DNA of 64,000 bases, from NCBI RefSeq assembly GCF_042682525.1, contig NZ_JBHUHP010000011.1, positions 1 to 64,000 on the forward strand. The letters run 5' to 3'. Made by a program: the position numbers and the translations under genes. Positions 16,283-25,010 of this stretch are shown here, in pieces. Origin of the DNA: Blastococcus_B deserti. Lineage in GTDB: Bacteria; Actinomycetota; Actinomycetes; Mycobacteriales; Geodermatophilaceae. Under the pieces are notes generated by a model. It did no database searches. It had not been told where the DNA came from and saw only the letters and a list, made by a program, of their open reading frames with translations. Every line of letters begins with the position of its first letter. Position 1 is the stretch's first letter.

Positions 16283-16861
16283 GTGTCACAGTCGCCGGAC
16301 TGGCGCAACCGCAGGTGGGCGGCCACACACCAGCGCATCTACGACGCCGCCATCGCGCTCTTCCAGCAGCACGGGTTCGAGTCGGTCAGCGTGGGGCAGA
16401 TCGCGCGGGAGGCCGGGGTGTCGGTGCCGACGTTCTACGCGCACTACCCGTCGAAGGAACACGTCGTCATGCAGCTGCCGACGGCCGACGACCTCGCCGC
16501 ACTGCTCGCCACCCAGCCGGCGGATCTCCCGGTGGCCGACCGCATCCGACGGGCGGCGCCGGCCTGGTTCGCGCAGTGGAGCGGCGACTTCCGGGCCGCC
16601 CAGCTCGCGCGCTGGCGGATCATCGCCTCGACCCCCAGCCTGCGCACCAGGGCGGCGGAGTTCGAGCGCGCCACGGCGGGCATGGTGGCCGACGCGCTGC
16701 CGGGCAAGACCGGCACGTCGCTCGGCCCCGGGGATGCGGTGGTGATCAACGCGTACCTGTCGGCGCTGACAGCCGGGGTGCTCGCCTGGGCCGACAGCAA
16801 CGGCGAGGCCGAGCTGGAGCAGCTCGTCGAGGAGGCGTTCGACGCACTGCAGCGTCACTGA
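16283..16861 (+). CDS. TetR-family transcriptional regulator
   Basis: A 192-residue regulator. The N-terminal DNA-binding domain (about 14-60) has the typical A-R-E-A-G-V-S-V-P-T-F-Y-A-H-Y-P-S-K-E pattern. The C-terminal ligand domain is unassigned. The GTG at 16283 has GGAGG about 9 bases upstream. In the leader, GTGAG and CTCAC (16128-16143) form a short inverted repeat that could be its own operator. The gene stands alone between pfkA and a convergent metallophosphoesterase, so the regulon cannot be guessed. Confidence 0.87.
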   Translation: MSQSPDWRNRRWAATHQRIYDAAIALFQQHGFESVSVGQIAREAGVSVPTFYAHYPSKEHVVMQLPTADDLAALLATQPADLPVADRIRRAAPAWFAQWSGDFRAAQLARWRIIASTPSLRTRAAEFERATAGMVADALPGKTGTSLGPGDAVVINAYLSALTAGVLAWADSNGEAELEQLVEEAFDALQRH

Positions 16862-16933
16862 GACACTCACCGAGCACTGCAGCGTCACCGAGCGGACCGG
16901 CGTCACCGGCTCAGGTCCGGTCGGCCACGGCGC

Positions 16934-18232
16934 TCAGGCACGCGGGGACCGCAGCTCCACGACGGTGACCTCGGGACGGGCCCCCATCCGCATCGGCGGC
17001 CCCCAGTAACCGGCTCCGGAGGTGACGTAGAGCTGGGTGTCGCCGTGCCGCGACAGACCCTCGACCGCCGGCTGGTCCAGCCGGATGGCGTGGTCGAAGG
17101 GCCACAGCTGCCCGCCGTGCGTGTGCCCTGAGAGCTGGAGACCCACCCCGGCGGCGCGCGCCTGCTCGACCATCACCGGCTGGTGCGCCAGCAGGACGAC
17201 GGGCACGCTGCCGTCCCGCCCGTCGAGAGCCGCGTCCAGGTCGGCCCCGTGGCCGGGCAGCCCCGAGGACGCAGCCGTCCGGTCGTCGATGCCGGCCAGG
17301 TCGAAGGTCGCTCCGCCCCGGCCGAGCGCCACCCGCTCGTTGCGCAGCACGTCGACGCCCAGCGTGGGCAGGTGACGCAGCCAGGCGCTGGTGTCGACGA
17401 AGTACTCGTGGTTGCCGGTGACGAAGAAGACCCCCTGCTCGCTGACCAGGTCCCGCAGGGGCGCCACCTCCTCGCGCAGCTCCGGCACGTCCCCGTCGAC
17501 GAGGTCTCCCACGATCGCCACGACGTCCGGGCGCTGGGCGTTGACCAGGTCCACCACCCGCCGGAACCGGCGGCCGCCGTACGTCGCCGACAGGTGGCCG
17601 TCGGAGAAGGTGACGATGCGGAACCCGTCCAGCGCCGGGTCCAGGCCGGTCAGGGTGATCGGCACGCGCCGAACGACGGGGGAGGAGTTGGCGAACCAGG
17701 CGGCGGTGCCGGCCGTGCCCAGCGCCACCGCGCCTGCGGTCACCGCGAGGCTCCGGGCGAGGAACAGGCGCCGGGAGCTGAGGTCATCGCGGTCCTCCCG
17801 GACGGCAACCTCCCGAACCGCGGTGCCTCCGGTTGCCGTCCCCCCGTCGGGCCGAGCCGCTGCGTCGTCCCCTCCCGGAGCCCTCCGGGAACCGCTCGCG
17901 ACGAGCTCCCGGTGGCGTCGACGCAGGACGACGTTGCCGACGAGCCGCACGGGTTCCAGGGCCAGGAGGGCGAGGAAGGCGTAGAAGGCGACGCCGAGCC
18001 AGCTGTAGGCGACCCAGTCCAGGGGCGCCGCGGCGTCGAGGGGCAGGATGCGGCGCAGCATCACCGCGAGTGCGGGCAGCAGCGCCAGCACCAGGGTCAG
18101 CAGCGTCAGCCGACGGCGCAGCCGGCCGGGGTGGGTGGTGCTGCGGACCAGCCGGAACCAGAGGTAGCCGTGCAGGAGCAGCATGGCCAGCAGCACGACG
18201 GTGGCGAAGCCGAGCAGGAGGATCACCGACAC
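16934..18232 (-). CDS. Membrane-anchored metallophosphoesterase
   Basis: A 432-residue protein with N-terminal membrane helices (three to four within about 1-110), a charged cytoplasmic loop, another hydrophobic segment with twin arginines (S-R-R-L-F-L-A, near 158) and a C-terminal calcineurin-like phosphoesterase domain (about 205-430). Metal ligands are visible: F-S-D-G-H, V-G-D-L-V-D, T-G-N-H-E-Y and S-G-H-T-H-G-G. The domain is YkuE-like, and the catalytic part should face outside. The GTG at 18232 is preferred; the longer start at 18265 lies inside a hairpin that ends the upstream gene. The substrate is unknown. Confidence 0.87.
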   Translation of the reverse strand: MSVILLLGFATVVLLAMLLLHGYLWFRLVRSTTHPGRLRRRLTLLTLVLALLPALAVMLRRILPLDAAAPLDWVAYSWLGVAFYAFLALLALEPVRLVGNVVLRRRHRELVASGSRRAPGGDDAAARPDGGTATGGTAVREVAVREDRDDLSSRRLFLARSLAVTAGAVALGTAGTAAWFANSSPVVRRVPITLTGLDPALDGFRIVTFSDGHLSATYGGRRFRRVVDLVNAQRPDVVAIVGDLVDGDVPELREEVAPLRDLVSEQGVFFVTGNHEYFVDTSAWLRHLPTLGVDVLRNERVALGRGGATFDLAGIDDRTAASSGLPGHGADLDAALDGRDGSVPVVLLAHQPVMVEQARAAGVGLQLSGHTHGGQLWPFDHAIRLDQPAVEGLSRHGDTQLYVTSGAGYWGPPMRMGARPEVTVVELRSPRA

Positions 18233-18261
18233 CGGCGCGCCCGCCCTCCGGTCGTCGCCAC

Positions 18262-18285
18262 GCACCCACTGTCCCAGGTGGGTGC
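18262..18285 (-). terminator. Hairpin after the CYTH-CHAD gene
   Basis: GCACCCAC (18262-18269) pairs perfectly with GTGGGTGC (18278-18285) over an 8-base loop. It lies 9 bases after the CYTH-CHAD stop codon and covers the upstream GTG candidate of the phosphoesterase. Confidence 0.65.
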
Positions 18286-18293
18286 CGCGGGGC

Positions 18294-19835
18294 TCAGGAG
18301 GCCCGCTGGCGCGCGGCCTTCTTCAGCACCGGCCGCACCTCCGGCTCGAGCTCCCAGAACGCCCGTTCCGCCTGCTCGGCCCGCGCCTGCTCCAGGGCGT
18401 GGAGCCGGCCGAAGGTGAACGCGTTCTCCCCCTCGGCGAAGGCCGCGATGCCGAACCGCCGGCAGAGCTCCCGGGTGACGACCGTGTCCTGCGCCTCGCC
18501 CAGCACCTGCTGGATCCGCTTGGCCGACCGGACGACGTCCTTCGCTCCTCCCAGTTCCGGTGCGGCGATCCGCGTCGCGTAGCGGACCCGCTTCGCGGCC
18601 TTCCGTACCGCGTGGAGCGCCTGCTGCCGGTCGGCCTCGGGAGCCCGCCGGGCGCTCCGGATGTGCCGGCGCAGCCGGCGGACCGAACGGCGAACGGCGT
18701 CGCGGAGAGCCGGCTGCAGCCGGCCGGCGGCGCGCTCGGTGAACGGCGGATCGCTCACCAGTCCGTGCAGCCCGTCCAGCAGTCGCAGGTAGCGCGGCCC
18801 GGACAGCGTCTCCAGGGCCCGGTCCAGCCCGGCTCGCTCCTCGCGCAGCTGGTGCTGCTGCAGCCGCGCCGCCACCGGGCCGATGACCAGCTCGTCGGGT
18901 TCGGCGGCCACCACCGCGCGCAGCCGGGCGAGCGCCACCTCGTCGTCCCGGGCCTGGGCGAGGACCCTGCCCAGCCAGGCCAGTTCCTCCCGCAGCGGTC
19001 GGGTCGCCTCCCGGTCCAGGACGTTCCGGAAGGCGGCCAGCGTGCTCCGCAGCCGGCGCGCGGCCACCCGGACCTGGTGGACGGCGTCGGGCTGCTCGGT
19101 GCGCAAGCGGACGTCGGCCGCCCCGAGATCCGCGAGCTGCTCGCGCAGGGCGGTCCGCACGAACTCCCCTGCCCGCGGCCCCTCCTTCTTCCCTCCCCTG
19201 CCGGCCGGCGCGTCCTCCTGCGGCAGTCGCCGGGCGAGCACCCGGCCGACCTTGGACGCGGCCGCCGAGGGGCGCGCTCCCGCCGCCGTGAGCCGCTCCC
19301 CCACCGCGGCGGCGAGCGTGGCGTCGCCGTCGCCGAGCTCGACCTCCACCTCGCGCCAGGTGTGCGCCTCGGCCGGCCGCCCGGCGCCGTCGGCCAGGGC
19401 GGTGGCCGACACCGTGTCGTCGGCCACCTCGGCGAGCACCCGCCCGTCGGCGTCCCGCAGGACGGTCACCACCCGCCGGGTCCGCAGGGTGGCCACCGGG
19501 CCGGTCGGGGCGCCGCGCAGGAGGCCGACGACCGGGGCGACCAGTGCCCGTGGCGGTCGCTTCACCGCCCGGCCCAGGGGTGCGTGCAGCTCGCGCCGGG
19601 CAGCACCGGCGGGCAGCTTGAGGTGCCAACCCGCGTCGGGCCCGCCCTCCCGGCGGCGCAGCGTCACCCGGGCGCGGAGCAACCGGAGGTCCGCGGTGTC
19701 GTGGTAGACCGCCTCGAGCCCGTGCTCGACGGGCGGGTCCACGGTCGCCACTCCGTCCAAGCCCTCCAGGGAGGGCAGCACGAAGTCGTGCCCGACGTCG
19801 TACTTCGCCTCGACCTCCAGATGCCCGCTGGTCAC
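18294..19835 (-). CDS. CYTH and CHAD domain protein
   Basis: A 513-residue protein. The N-terminal CYTH domain (about 5-205) opens with the signature E-V-E-A-K-Y (ExExK) and binds triphosphates or long polyphosphate with divalent metal. The C-terminal CHAD domain (about 225-500) is an all-helical, His/Arg-rich polyphosphate-binding domain (H-Q-V-R-V-A-A-R-R-L-R-S and V-R-K-A-A-K-R-V-R-Y). Fusions of the two are linked to polyphosphate metabolism and granules. The GTG at 19835 has GGAGGG six bases upstream and starts right before the CYTH signature; the longer frame has no support. It is divergent from the PRC-barrel gene. Confidence 0.9.
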   Translation of the reverse strand: MTSGHLEVEAKYDVGHDFVLPSLEGLDGVATVDPPVEHGLEAVYHDTADLRLLRARVTLRRREGGPDAGWHLKLPAGAARRELHAPLGRAVKRPPRALVAPVVGLLRGAPTGPVATLRTRRVVTVLRDADGRVLAEVADDTVSATALADGAGRPAEAHTWREVEVELGDGDATLAAAVGERLTAAGARPSAAASKVGRVLARRLPQEDAPAGRGGKKEGPRAGEFVRTALREQLADLGAADVRLRTEQPDAVHQVRVAARRLRSTLAAFRNVLDREATRPLREELAWLGRVLAQARDDEVALARLRAVVAAEPDELVIGPVAARLQQHQLREERAGLDRALETLSGPRYLRLLDGLHGLVSDPPFTERAAGRLQPALRDAVRRSVRRLRRHIRSARRAPEADRQQALHAVRKAAKRVRYATRIAAPELGGAKDVVRSAKRIQQVLGEAQDTVVTRELCRRFGIAAFAEGENAFTFGRLHALEQARAEQAERAFWELEPEVRPVLKKAARQRAS

Positions 19836-19968
19836 GCCGGCCCTCCTCCCCGGACAATGCACGCCACGGACCCAGAACCTAGGGGGGCCGATGTTCAGCG
19901 GCGAGCCGTGCGGGGCACGCTCCCGGCCGGGGGTGCTCAGCGGAGGGCGCCGCGGAGGGAGCCGAGCC

Positions 19969-20802
19969 ATGCTGGACGAGCGAGAGGTCTCCGCCGCCAT
20001 CGGGAGCACCGCCTACGACGCGAGCGGCCAGAAGATCGGCACGGTCGAGCACTTCTACGTCGACGACCGCACGGGGGCGCCGTCCTGGGTGGCGGTCACC
20101 ACCGGCCTGTTCGGCACGCGCCAGTCCGTCGTCCCGGCCCTGGAGGCCACGTTCGCCGACGGCGCGCTCCGCCTCCCGGTCGCCGTCGACGCGGTGAGGA
20201 GCGCGCCGCGACTGTCCGGTGACCACCTGACCCCGGACGACGAGGCGGAGCTGCGCCGGCACTACGGCGGGGAGACCCGCCCGGCCACGCCGACCGCCAC
20301 GCCCGCCGACACGGCTGCCGACACCCCGGCCCGGTCAGCGGTCCCCGCACCGCCGACGGTCGAGATGCCGGTCGAGGCCCCGCCGCCCCCGGCAGCCGGC
20401 ACCGACGGGGCCATGACCCGCAGCGAGGAGCAGCTCGTCGTCGGCACCGAGCGGGTGCCCACCACGCGGGCGCGCCTGGTCAAGTACGTGGTCACCGACG
20501 AGGTGCAGATCACCGTGCCGATCCGGCGCGAGGAGATCCGGCTCGAGCACGTACCCGTCGACGCACCGGACGACGGACCCGGCGAGACGCTGCTGGACCA
20601 GCCGGCCGGCACCGCAGCGGCCCCCGGGCTGCCGGACGAGATCATCCTGCACACCGAGCGGCCGGTCGTCACCGTCGAGGTGGTGCCCACCGAGCGCGTA
20701 CGGTTGCGCACCGAGCTGGTGCAGGGTCAGGAGACGGTCACCGATCAGGTCCAGCGGGAGCAGATCGTCGTCGACCAGGACGCCGCCGCGCGATCCGTCT
20801 GA
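19969..20802 (+). CDS. PRC-barrel and DUF2382 domain protein
   Basis: A 277-residue soluble protein. A PRC-barrel domain (about 10-80, with G-Q-K-I-G-T-V-E) is followed by a Pro/Ala/Thr-rich linker and a C-terminal DUF2382 domain (about 140-275) with the repeated E-R-V-P-T-T and R-R-E-E-I-R-L-E pattern. Such proteins are common and stress-linked in radiation- and desiccation-tolerant actinobacteria; no activity is known. The ATG at 19969 has GGAGGGA 8 bases upstream. Its stop lies 3 bases from the stop of the convergent NhaA fusion gene. Confidence 0.88.
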   Translation: MLDEREVSAAIGSTAYDASGQKIGTVEHFYVDDRTGAPSWVAVTTGLFGTRQSVVPALEATFADGALRLPVAVDAVRSAPRLSGDHLTPDDEAELRRHYGGETRPATPTATPADTAADTPARSAVPAPPTVEMPVEAPPPPAAGTDGAMTRSEEQLVVGTERVPTTRARLVKYVVTDEVQITVPIRREEIRLEHVPVDAPDDGPGETLLDQPAGTAAAPGLPDEIILHTERPVVTVEVVPTERVRLRTELVQGQETVTDQVQREQIVVDQDAAARSV

Positions 20803-20805
20803 CCC

Positions 20806-23424
20806 TCAGCCCACCCGGTGGCTGCCCGCCGCGCGCAGCAGGTCGTCGGCCGTCGGGTCGATGAGGACCCGCCCGTCGCTGGCGACGACCACCGGGCGCG
20901 CTTCCTCGAGCGCGTCGATCTCGGCGAGCATGGTGCGCGCCGCCTCGTCCTCCGCGGGGTCCAGCCACCGGTGGGCGAGGCCGTGCTCGGTGAGCACCTC
21001 CTGCAGCGCCACGCTGGCCGGCCACCGGGGATCGCCCACCACCCGCAGGCCCGAGGCGTGCCCGATCAGCATGGCCCGGCGCAGGAGGAACGCCCGCATG
21101 ATCACGTCGGCCAGCTCCCGGTCGGCGGCCAGCACCTCGCGCAGCCGCTCGACGCCCAGCGTCACCACCGCGCCGGGCTCGGCCACGACCACCGACCGGA
21201 CGGCGCGCTGCCCGGCGAGCATGTTCAGCCCGCCCAGGAACCGGCCGGGGCCGCTCACCGACACCACCCGCGGCTCGTCGCCGTCGCCCGGCTCCGGGTC
21301 CTCGACGACCGCGACGGTGCCCTCCAGCACGACCACGAAATCCCAGTCGCTGGCCCCGCCCTGCACGAGCACCTCCCCGGCCCTCGTCGCGCGACGGCGC
21401 CCGGCCCGCCGAAGCACGGCGAGCTGCCTGGCGTCGAGCCGGGGGGAGGCGCCGGTCAGGTCCGGGGTCTCCACGAGCCCCTCGACCGTGGGCAGCCGGG
21501 CCGGCGGCGAGAGGGGGACCGGCCGCCGGACCTCGGCCGACGGGGCCGGCGACGTGGCGCGCTCCGCCGGCGTGCCGCGGGGATCGGTACGCAGCAGCGC
21601 CGCGGCGAGGTCGTCGGTGCCCGCGCGGCCCTGGTGCCGGATCCCGTTGACGAAGAAGGTCGGCGTTCCCCGGACCCCGCTCGCCTCCGCGCCGGCGACG
21701 TCGTCCCGGATCCGCTGCCCGTGGGTGCCGTCGCCCAGTTCGCGCGCGAACCGCTCCAGGTCGAGCCCGAGGACTGCGGCGTGCTCGAGCAGGTCGGGGG
21801 CGTCGAGCCGGTCCTGGTGGGCGAACAACCGGTCGTGCATCTCCCAGAAGGCGCCCTGCGCACCGGCCGCCTCGACGGCCTCCGCCGCGAGCTGCGCGTG
21901 CGGGTGCACCTCCGGGAGGGGCAGGTGGCGGAACACGTAGCGCAGGTCGTCGCCGAACCTGCTCCGGAGCTCGGCGACCACCCCGGTGGCGCGGCCGCAG
22001 AACGGGCACTCCATGTCGCCGTACTCGACCAGCGTGAGCGGCGCGTCGACCGGACCGCGGATGTGGTCGACGGCCGGGTCCACCGGTGGGTCGAGCCGGG
22101 TCGGCCGCGGGGCAGCGCCGCCGCCCCGCCTCAGCAGCCGGAAGCAGACCGCGCCGACGGCGGTCGAGACGACGGTCGCGGCCAGGATGCCGACCGTGGC
22201 CTCCTCCTGGAGGGCCACGTCGTCGAAGGCGAGGTCGGTGACGAAGAGCGACACGGTGAACCCGAGGCCGGTCAGGGCAGCCCCGCTCCAGACGCTGCCG
22301 AGACCGACACCGGGCGGGAGCACGCCCAGCCGCAGCCGGACGGCGAGCGTCGCGGCGAGGCCGACGCCCAGCAGCTTCCCGGCCACCAGCCCCGCGAAGA
22401 CGCCGATGGTCACCGGGGACGAGAGCGCCCGCTCCAGGAGGGCGCCGTCGATGCGGACGCCTGCGTTGGCCAGTGCGAACACGGGCACGACGAGGTAGCT
22501 GCTCCACGGCACGAGGACGGCGCCGATGCGCTCGTTGGGGGAGACGGCCCGTTCCACCGAGAGCTTCGCCTCGCGGGCGAGGGCCGGCTCCGGCGACTGG
22601 CGGAAGGCCCGCGCGAGCGAGCCGGCCCGCTCCACCTCGGCGCGGCGCGGGGGATAGGCGCTCACCAGCAGGCCGAGGACGACGCCGCCGATCGTGGCGT
22701 GCACGCCCGACTCGTACATCGCCACCCACATGACGACGCCGACCGCGAAGTAGGCCGGCCCCCGCCACACCTGCATGCGGGACAGGCCGATGAAGGCCAG
22801 GACGCAGAGACCGGCGACCGCCAGCGCGATCGGGTCGATCTCGTCGGAGTAGAAGACGGCGATCGCCGAGAGCGCACCGATGTCGTCGACCACCGACAGC
22901 GACAGCAGGAAGACCCGGAGCTGGATCGGGCAGTCGCGGCCGAAGAGGGCCAGCGCCCCGAGCAGGAAGGCGGTGTCGGTGGCCATGGGGATGCCCCAGC
23001 CGGCCGCCCCGGCGCCGCCGGCGTTCACGGCGAGGTAGATGAGCGCCGGCAGGACCAGCCCGGCGATCGCCGCCAGCGCCGGGACCGTCAGCCGGCTGCG
23101 CTGCACCAGCTCCCCCATCGACAGCTCGCGGCGCACCTCCATCCCGACCAGGAAGAAGAAGAACACCATGAGTCCGTCGTTGACCCAGTGCTGCAGGTCC
23201 ATGGCGATCTCGGCTGCGCCGAACCGGACGGCGAGCTCGGTGTGCCACAGCTGCTCGTAGGACGCCCCCCAGGGTGAGTTCGCCCAGGCCAGCGCGGCGA
23301 AGGTGGCCGCCACCAGCAGCCCGGCGCCGGCCACACCNNNNNNNNNNNNNNNNNNNNNNNNNNNNNNNNNNNNCGCGAGGTGGGCGGTGGCCGGCCGGCT
23401 GGCCCCGGCGACTGTGGTCACCAC
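20806..23424 (-). CDS. NhaA antiporter fused to DsbA-like, cNMP-binding and thioredoxin-like domains
   Basis: An 872-codon membrane protein (12 residues masked by a 36-N gap near the N-terminus). Residues about 1-435 are an NhaA Na+/H+ antiporter with S-V-V-D-D-I-G (the two transport aspartates) and T-G-L-G-F-T-V-S-L-F. Residues about 445-620 are a DsbA/thioredoxin-4 domain with C-P-F-C at 473-476 and the cis-Pro G-T-P-T-F-F. Residues about 655-775 are a cyclic-nucleotide-binding-type beta roll with A-R-L-P/R-A-G-E-V-L and V-S-G-P-G-R-F-L-G-G. Residues about 780-872 match the thioredoxin-like segment that joins the cNMP domain to thioredoxin reductase in some actinobacterial proteins (H-R-W-L-D, P-V-V-V-A). 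NhaA-DsbA fusions are known; the two extra domains are unusual. The DNA is continuous across all domain joints. GTG 23424 is the start. Confidence 0.9.
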   Translation of the reverse strand: MVTTVAGASRPATAHLAXXXXXXXXXXXXGVAGAGLLVAATFAALAWANSPWGASYEQLWHTELAVRFGAAEIAMDLQHWVNDGLMVFFFFLVGMEVRRELSMGELVQRSRLTVPALAAIAGLVLPALIYLAVNAGGAGAAGWGIPMATDTAFLLGALALFGRDCPIQLRVFLLSLSVVDDIGALSAIAVFYSDEIDPIALAVAGLCVLAFIGLSRMQVWRGPAYFAVGVVMWVAMYESGVHATIGGVVLGLLVSAYPPRRAEVERAGSLARAFRQSPEPALAREAKLSVERAVSPNERIGAVLVPWSSYLVVPVFALANAGVRIDGALLERALSSPVTIGVFAGLVAGKLLGVGLAATLAVRLRLGVLPPGVGLGSVWSGAALTGLGFTVSLFVTDLAFDDVALQEEATVGILAATVVSTAVGAVCFRLLRRGGGAAPRPTRLDPPVDPAVDHIRGPVDAPLTLVEYGDMECPFCGRATGVVAELRSRFGDDLRYVFRHLPLPEVHPHAQLAAEAVEAAGAQGAFWEMHDRLFAHQDRLDAPDLLEHAAVLGLDLERFARELGDGTHGQRIRDDVAGAEASGVRGTPTFFVNGIRHQGRAGTDDLAAALLRTDPRGTPAERATSPAPSAEVRRPVPLSPPARLPTVEGLVETPDLTGASPRLDARQLAVLRRAGRRRATRAGEVLVQGGASDWDFVVVLEGTVAVVEDPEPGDGDEPRVVSVSGPGRFLGGLNMLAGQRAVRSVVVAEPGAVVTLGVERLREVLAADRELADVIMRAFLLRRAMLIGHASGLRVVGDPRWPASVALQEVLTEHGLAHRWLDPAEDEAARTMLAEIDALEEARPVVVASDGRVLIDPTADDLLRAAGSHRVG
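23338..23373. other. Assembly gap (36 N) in the NhaA fusion gene
   Basis: The gap falls in the first membrane helix of the antiporter. Its size is a multiple of three and the frame is kept on both sides, so no frameshift is implied. Confidence 0.95.
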
Positions 23425-23527
23425 GGGAACGCTAGGGCGCGGGCGGGACCCGGGGGAGTGGGGGTGCAGCCACCAGGGCGCCCAGCGACGCCGACGGGCT
23501 CACTGCCCCGGCCCGGCGCCCGGTGGA

Positions 23528-23964
23528 TCAGTCGCGGCTCTCCCACGTGAAGCCGAACGTCACGGACCTGCCCGATGATGCCGGGTCGTTCCGGAGGGAG
23601 AGGCCGAACCGGAAGGCGCGGGCGTCCTCGGCCTTCTGCGGTGTCCACGTCCTGCGCCCGGTCGCGTACGACGAATGGGCAGCGGCGAAGGGGGTGTCTC
23701 CGGGACGGGCGCCGGCGCCGGGACCGAGGACGAGCGGCGGGGCCGGTCCGGCTCCTCGGGAGGGCCCGAACCGATCGGCACGTACTCGGCGAGCGCCTCG
23801 CTGGGCTCGACCAAGGCCGCCTGGGAGCCGGAGACCACGAGCAGGGCGACCAGGGTGAACGACAGGGCGAAGGCCGAAAGCTGGATGGCCAGCCCGTTGA
23901 GGTAGAACCGGAAGCGACGGCGCCTCCGAGGGGCCGGCGCCTGCACGGGCGGGATGGCACACAT
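23528..23964 (-). pseudogene. Frameshifted single-pass membrane protein gene, unknown function
   Basis: Two overlapping frames each show good coding signal over one part only. From 23964 to about 23700 the frame gives a basic start (R-R-R-R-F-R-F-Y), one membrane helix and an outside Pro-rich part. From about 23690 to 23528 the other frame gives T-P-Q-K-A-E-D-A-R-A-F and ends S-R-D. The switch is at a run of five Cs on the minus strand (23690-23694). One extra C would join them into a single protein of 145 residues. This is either a real frameshift or a homopolymer sequencing error. The start is uncertain; no good ribosome site is seen. Confidence 0.6.
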
Positions 23965-23985
23965 CCGGTCAGCCCCAGCTCACCG

Positions 23986-24159
23986 TCAGCTGGGGACGTT
24001 GGCCGCCGTCCCCTCACGGCTCGTGTACGGGCCGTCCACCTTCGTCCCGTTGTCCTCGGCCTGGTCGCGCAGCAGCAGCCCGTTGCTCCCGTGAGCCAGA
24101 GCTCGCCCGTAGCAGCGGCGCGTGGCGACGCCCGCCGTCCGGGGGCCTCCGATGCTCAT
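23986..24159 (-). CDS. Short possible coding remnant, unknown
   Basis: The last 35 or so codons of this 57-codon frame (A-H-G-S-N-G-L-L-L-R-D to A-N-V-P-S) have strong GC third positions, while the part upstream does not. It could be a tiny gene or the tail of a lost gene. No start, ribosome site or family is recognised. The surrounding 24000-24236 stretch has lower GC than its neighbours and no other clear gene. Confidence 0.25.
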   Translation of the reverse strand: MSIGGPRTAGVATRRCYGRALAHGSNGLLLRDQAEDNGTKVDGPYTSREGTAANVPS

Positions 24160-24236
24160 GTGTGTGGGATCGGAGGGAACTGCTCGAAGCCTTGGCGTCT
24201 CAACCGAGCCCACCCCCGGAGGGGTGGTGCAGGCGC

Positions 24237-25010
24237 TCACCCCCGCCGGTCGGGAAGGAACTTCATCCGGTCCCGGGCGCCGGCCACCTCGGCCGGGTCC
24301 ACGTCGGACAGCACGATCGTCTCGACGCCGGCGGCCGTGGCCAGCAGCTCCCCCATCGGGCTGACGATGCGGCTGTCACCGACGTGCTCGGTGCCGTCCC
24401 CGGCCGTCCCGACGCGGTTGCAGCCGACGACGTAGGCCTGGTTCTCGATGGCGCGTGCCTGCAGCAGCGTCTGCCAGTGCAGGCGGCGCGAGCCGGGCCA
24501 GTTCGCGGGCACCAGGTAGACGTCGGTCTCGGGCGCGGCCTGCCAGAAGACGTTCGCGAAGCGCAGGTCGTAGCAGACGAACGGGGTGACGCGCAGGCCG
24601 CCGATCTCCACCGTGACCGGCTTCTCCCCCGCCCGGAACCGCTCGTGCTCCCCGGCGTGCGTGAACGGGTGCAGCTTCCGGTAGCGGTGGGTGGTGCCGT
24701 CAGGACCGGCGAGCACGAAGGAGTTGTAGGGGAGCTCCTCCCCCGGTCCGCCGTCGCGGGCGATCTCGGGGCAGGTGCCCCCCACCCACACGCCGTGCTC
24801 GGCCGCCTGCCCGGCGAGGAAGCGGGCGGACGGCCCGTCCTCGGGCTCGCCGATCCCCGGCGTCATCGAGAATCCGGTGCTGAAGGTCTCGCTGAGCAGC
24901 ACCAGCTCCGCGCCCGCGCCGGCCGCCCGGGCGACCTGGGGCGCGAGCCGCTCGAAGTTGGCCTCGCGGTCCTCCCAGACGATGTCGTGCTGCACCGCGG
25001 CGATCCTCAT
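24237..25010 (-). CDS. Carbon-nitrogen hydrolase, probable omega-amidase
   Basis: A 257-residue nitrilase-superfamily amidase. The catalytic triad is visible: Glu in L-S-E-T-F, Lys in Y-R-K-L-H-P-F and Cys in F-V-C-Y-D-L-R-F. The M-R-I-A-A-V-Q-H-D start and size match the YafV/Nit2 group, which hydrolyses alpha-ketoglutaramate and alpha-keto-gamma-methylthiobutyramide-type omega-amides. Its ATG overlaps the stop of the aminotransferase upstream by four bases (ATGA). A glutamine-type transaminase makes exactly such omega-amides, so the pair probably forms a transaminase/omega-amidase route in methionine salvage or glutamine transamination. Confidence 0.9.
   Translation of the reverse strand: MRIAAVQHDIVWEDREANFERLAPQVARAAGAGAELVLLSETFSTGFSMTPGIGEPEDGPSARFLAGQAAEHGVWVGGTCPEIARDGGPGEELPYNSFVLAGPDGTTHRYRKLHPFTHAGEHERFRAGEKPVTVEIGGLRVTPFVCYDLRFANVFWQAAPETDVYLVPANWPGSRRLHWQTLLQARAIENQAYVVGCNRVGTAGDGTEHVGDSRIVSPMGELLATAAGVETIVLSDVDPAEVAGARDRMKFLPDRRG

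Noticed and set aside
20806..23424. The NhaA fusion as an assembly chimera
   Set aside because: The only gap lies in the first helix of NhaA. The sequence across all domain borders is continuous, in one frame, with normal codon use.
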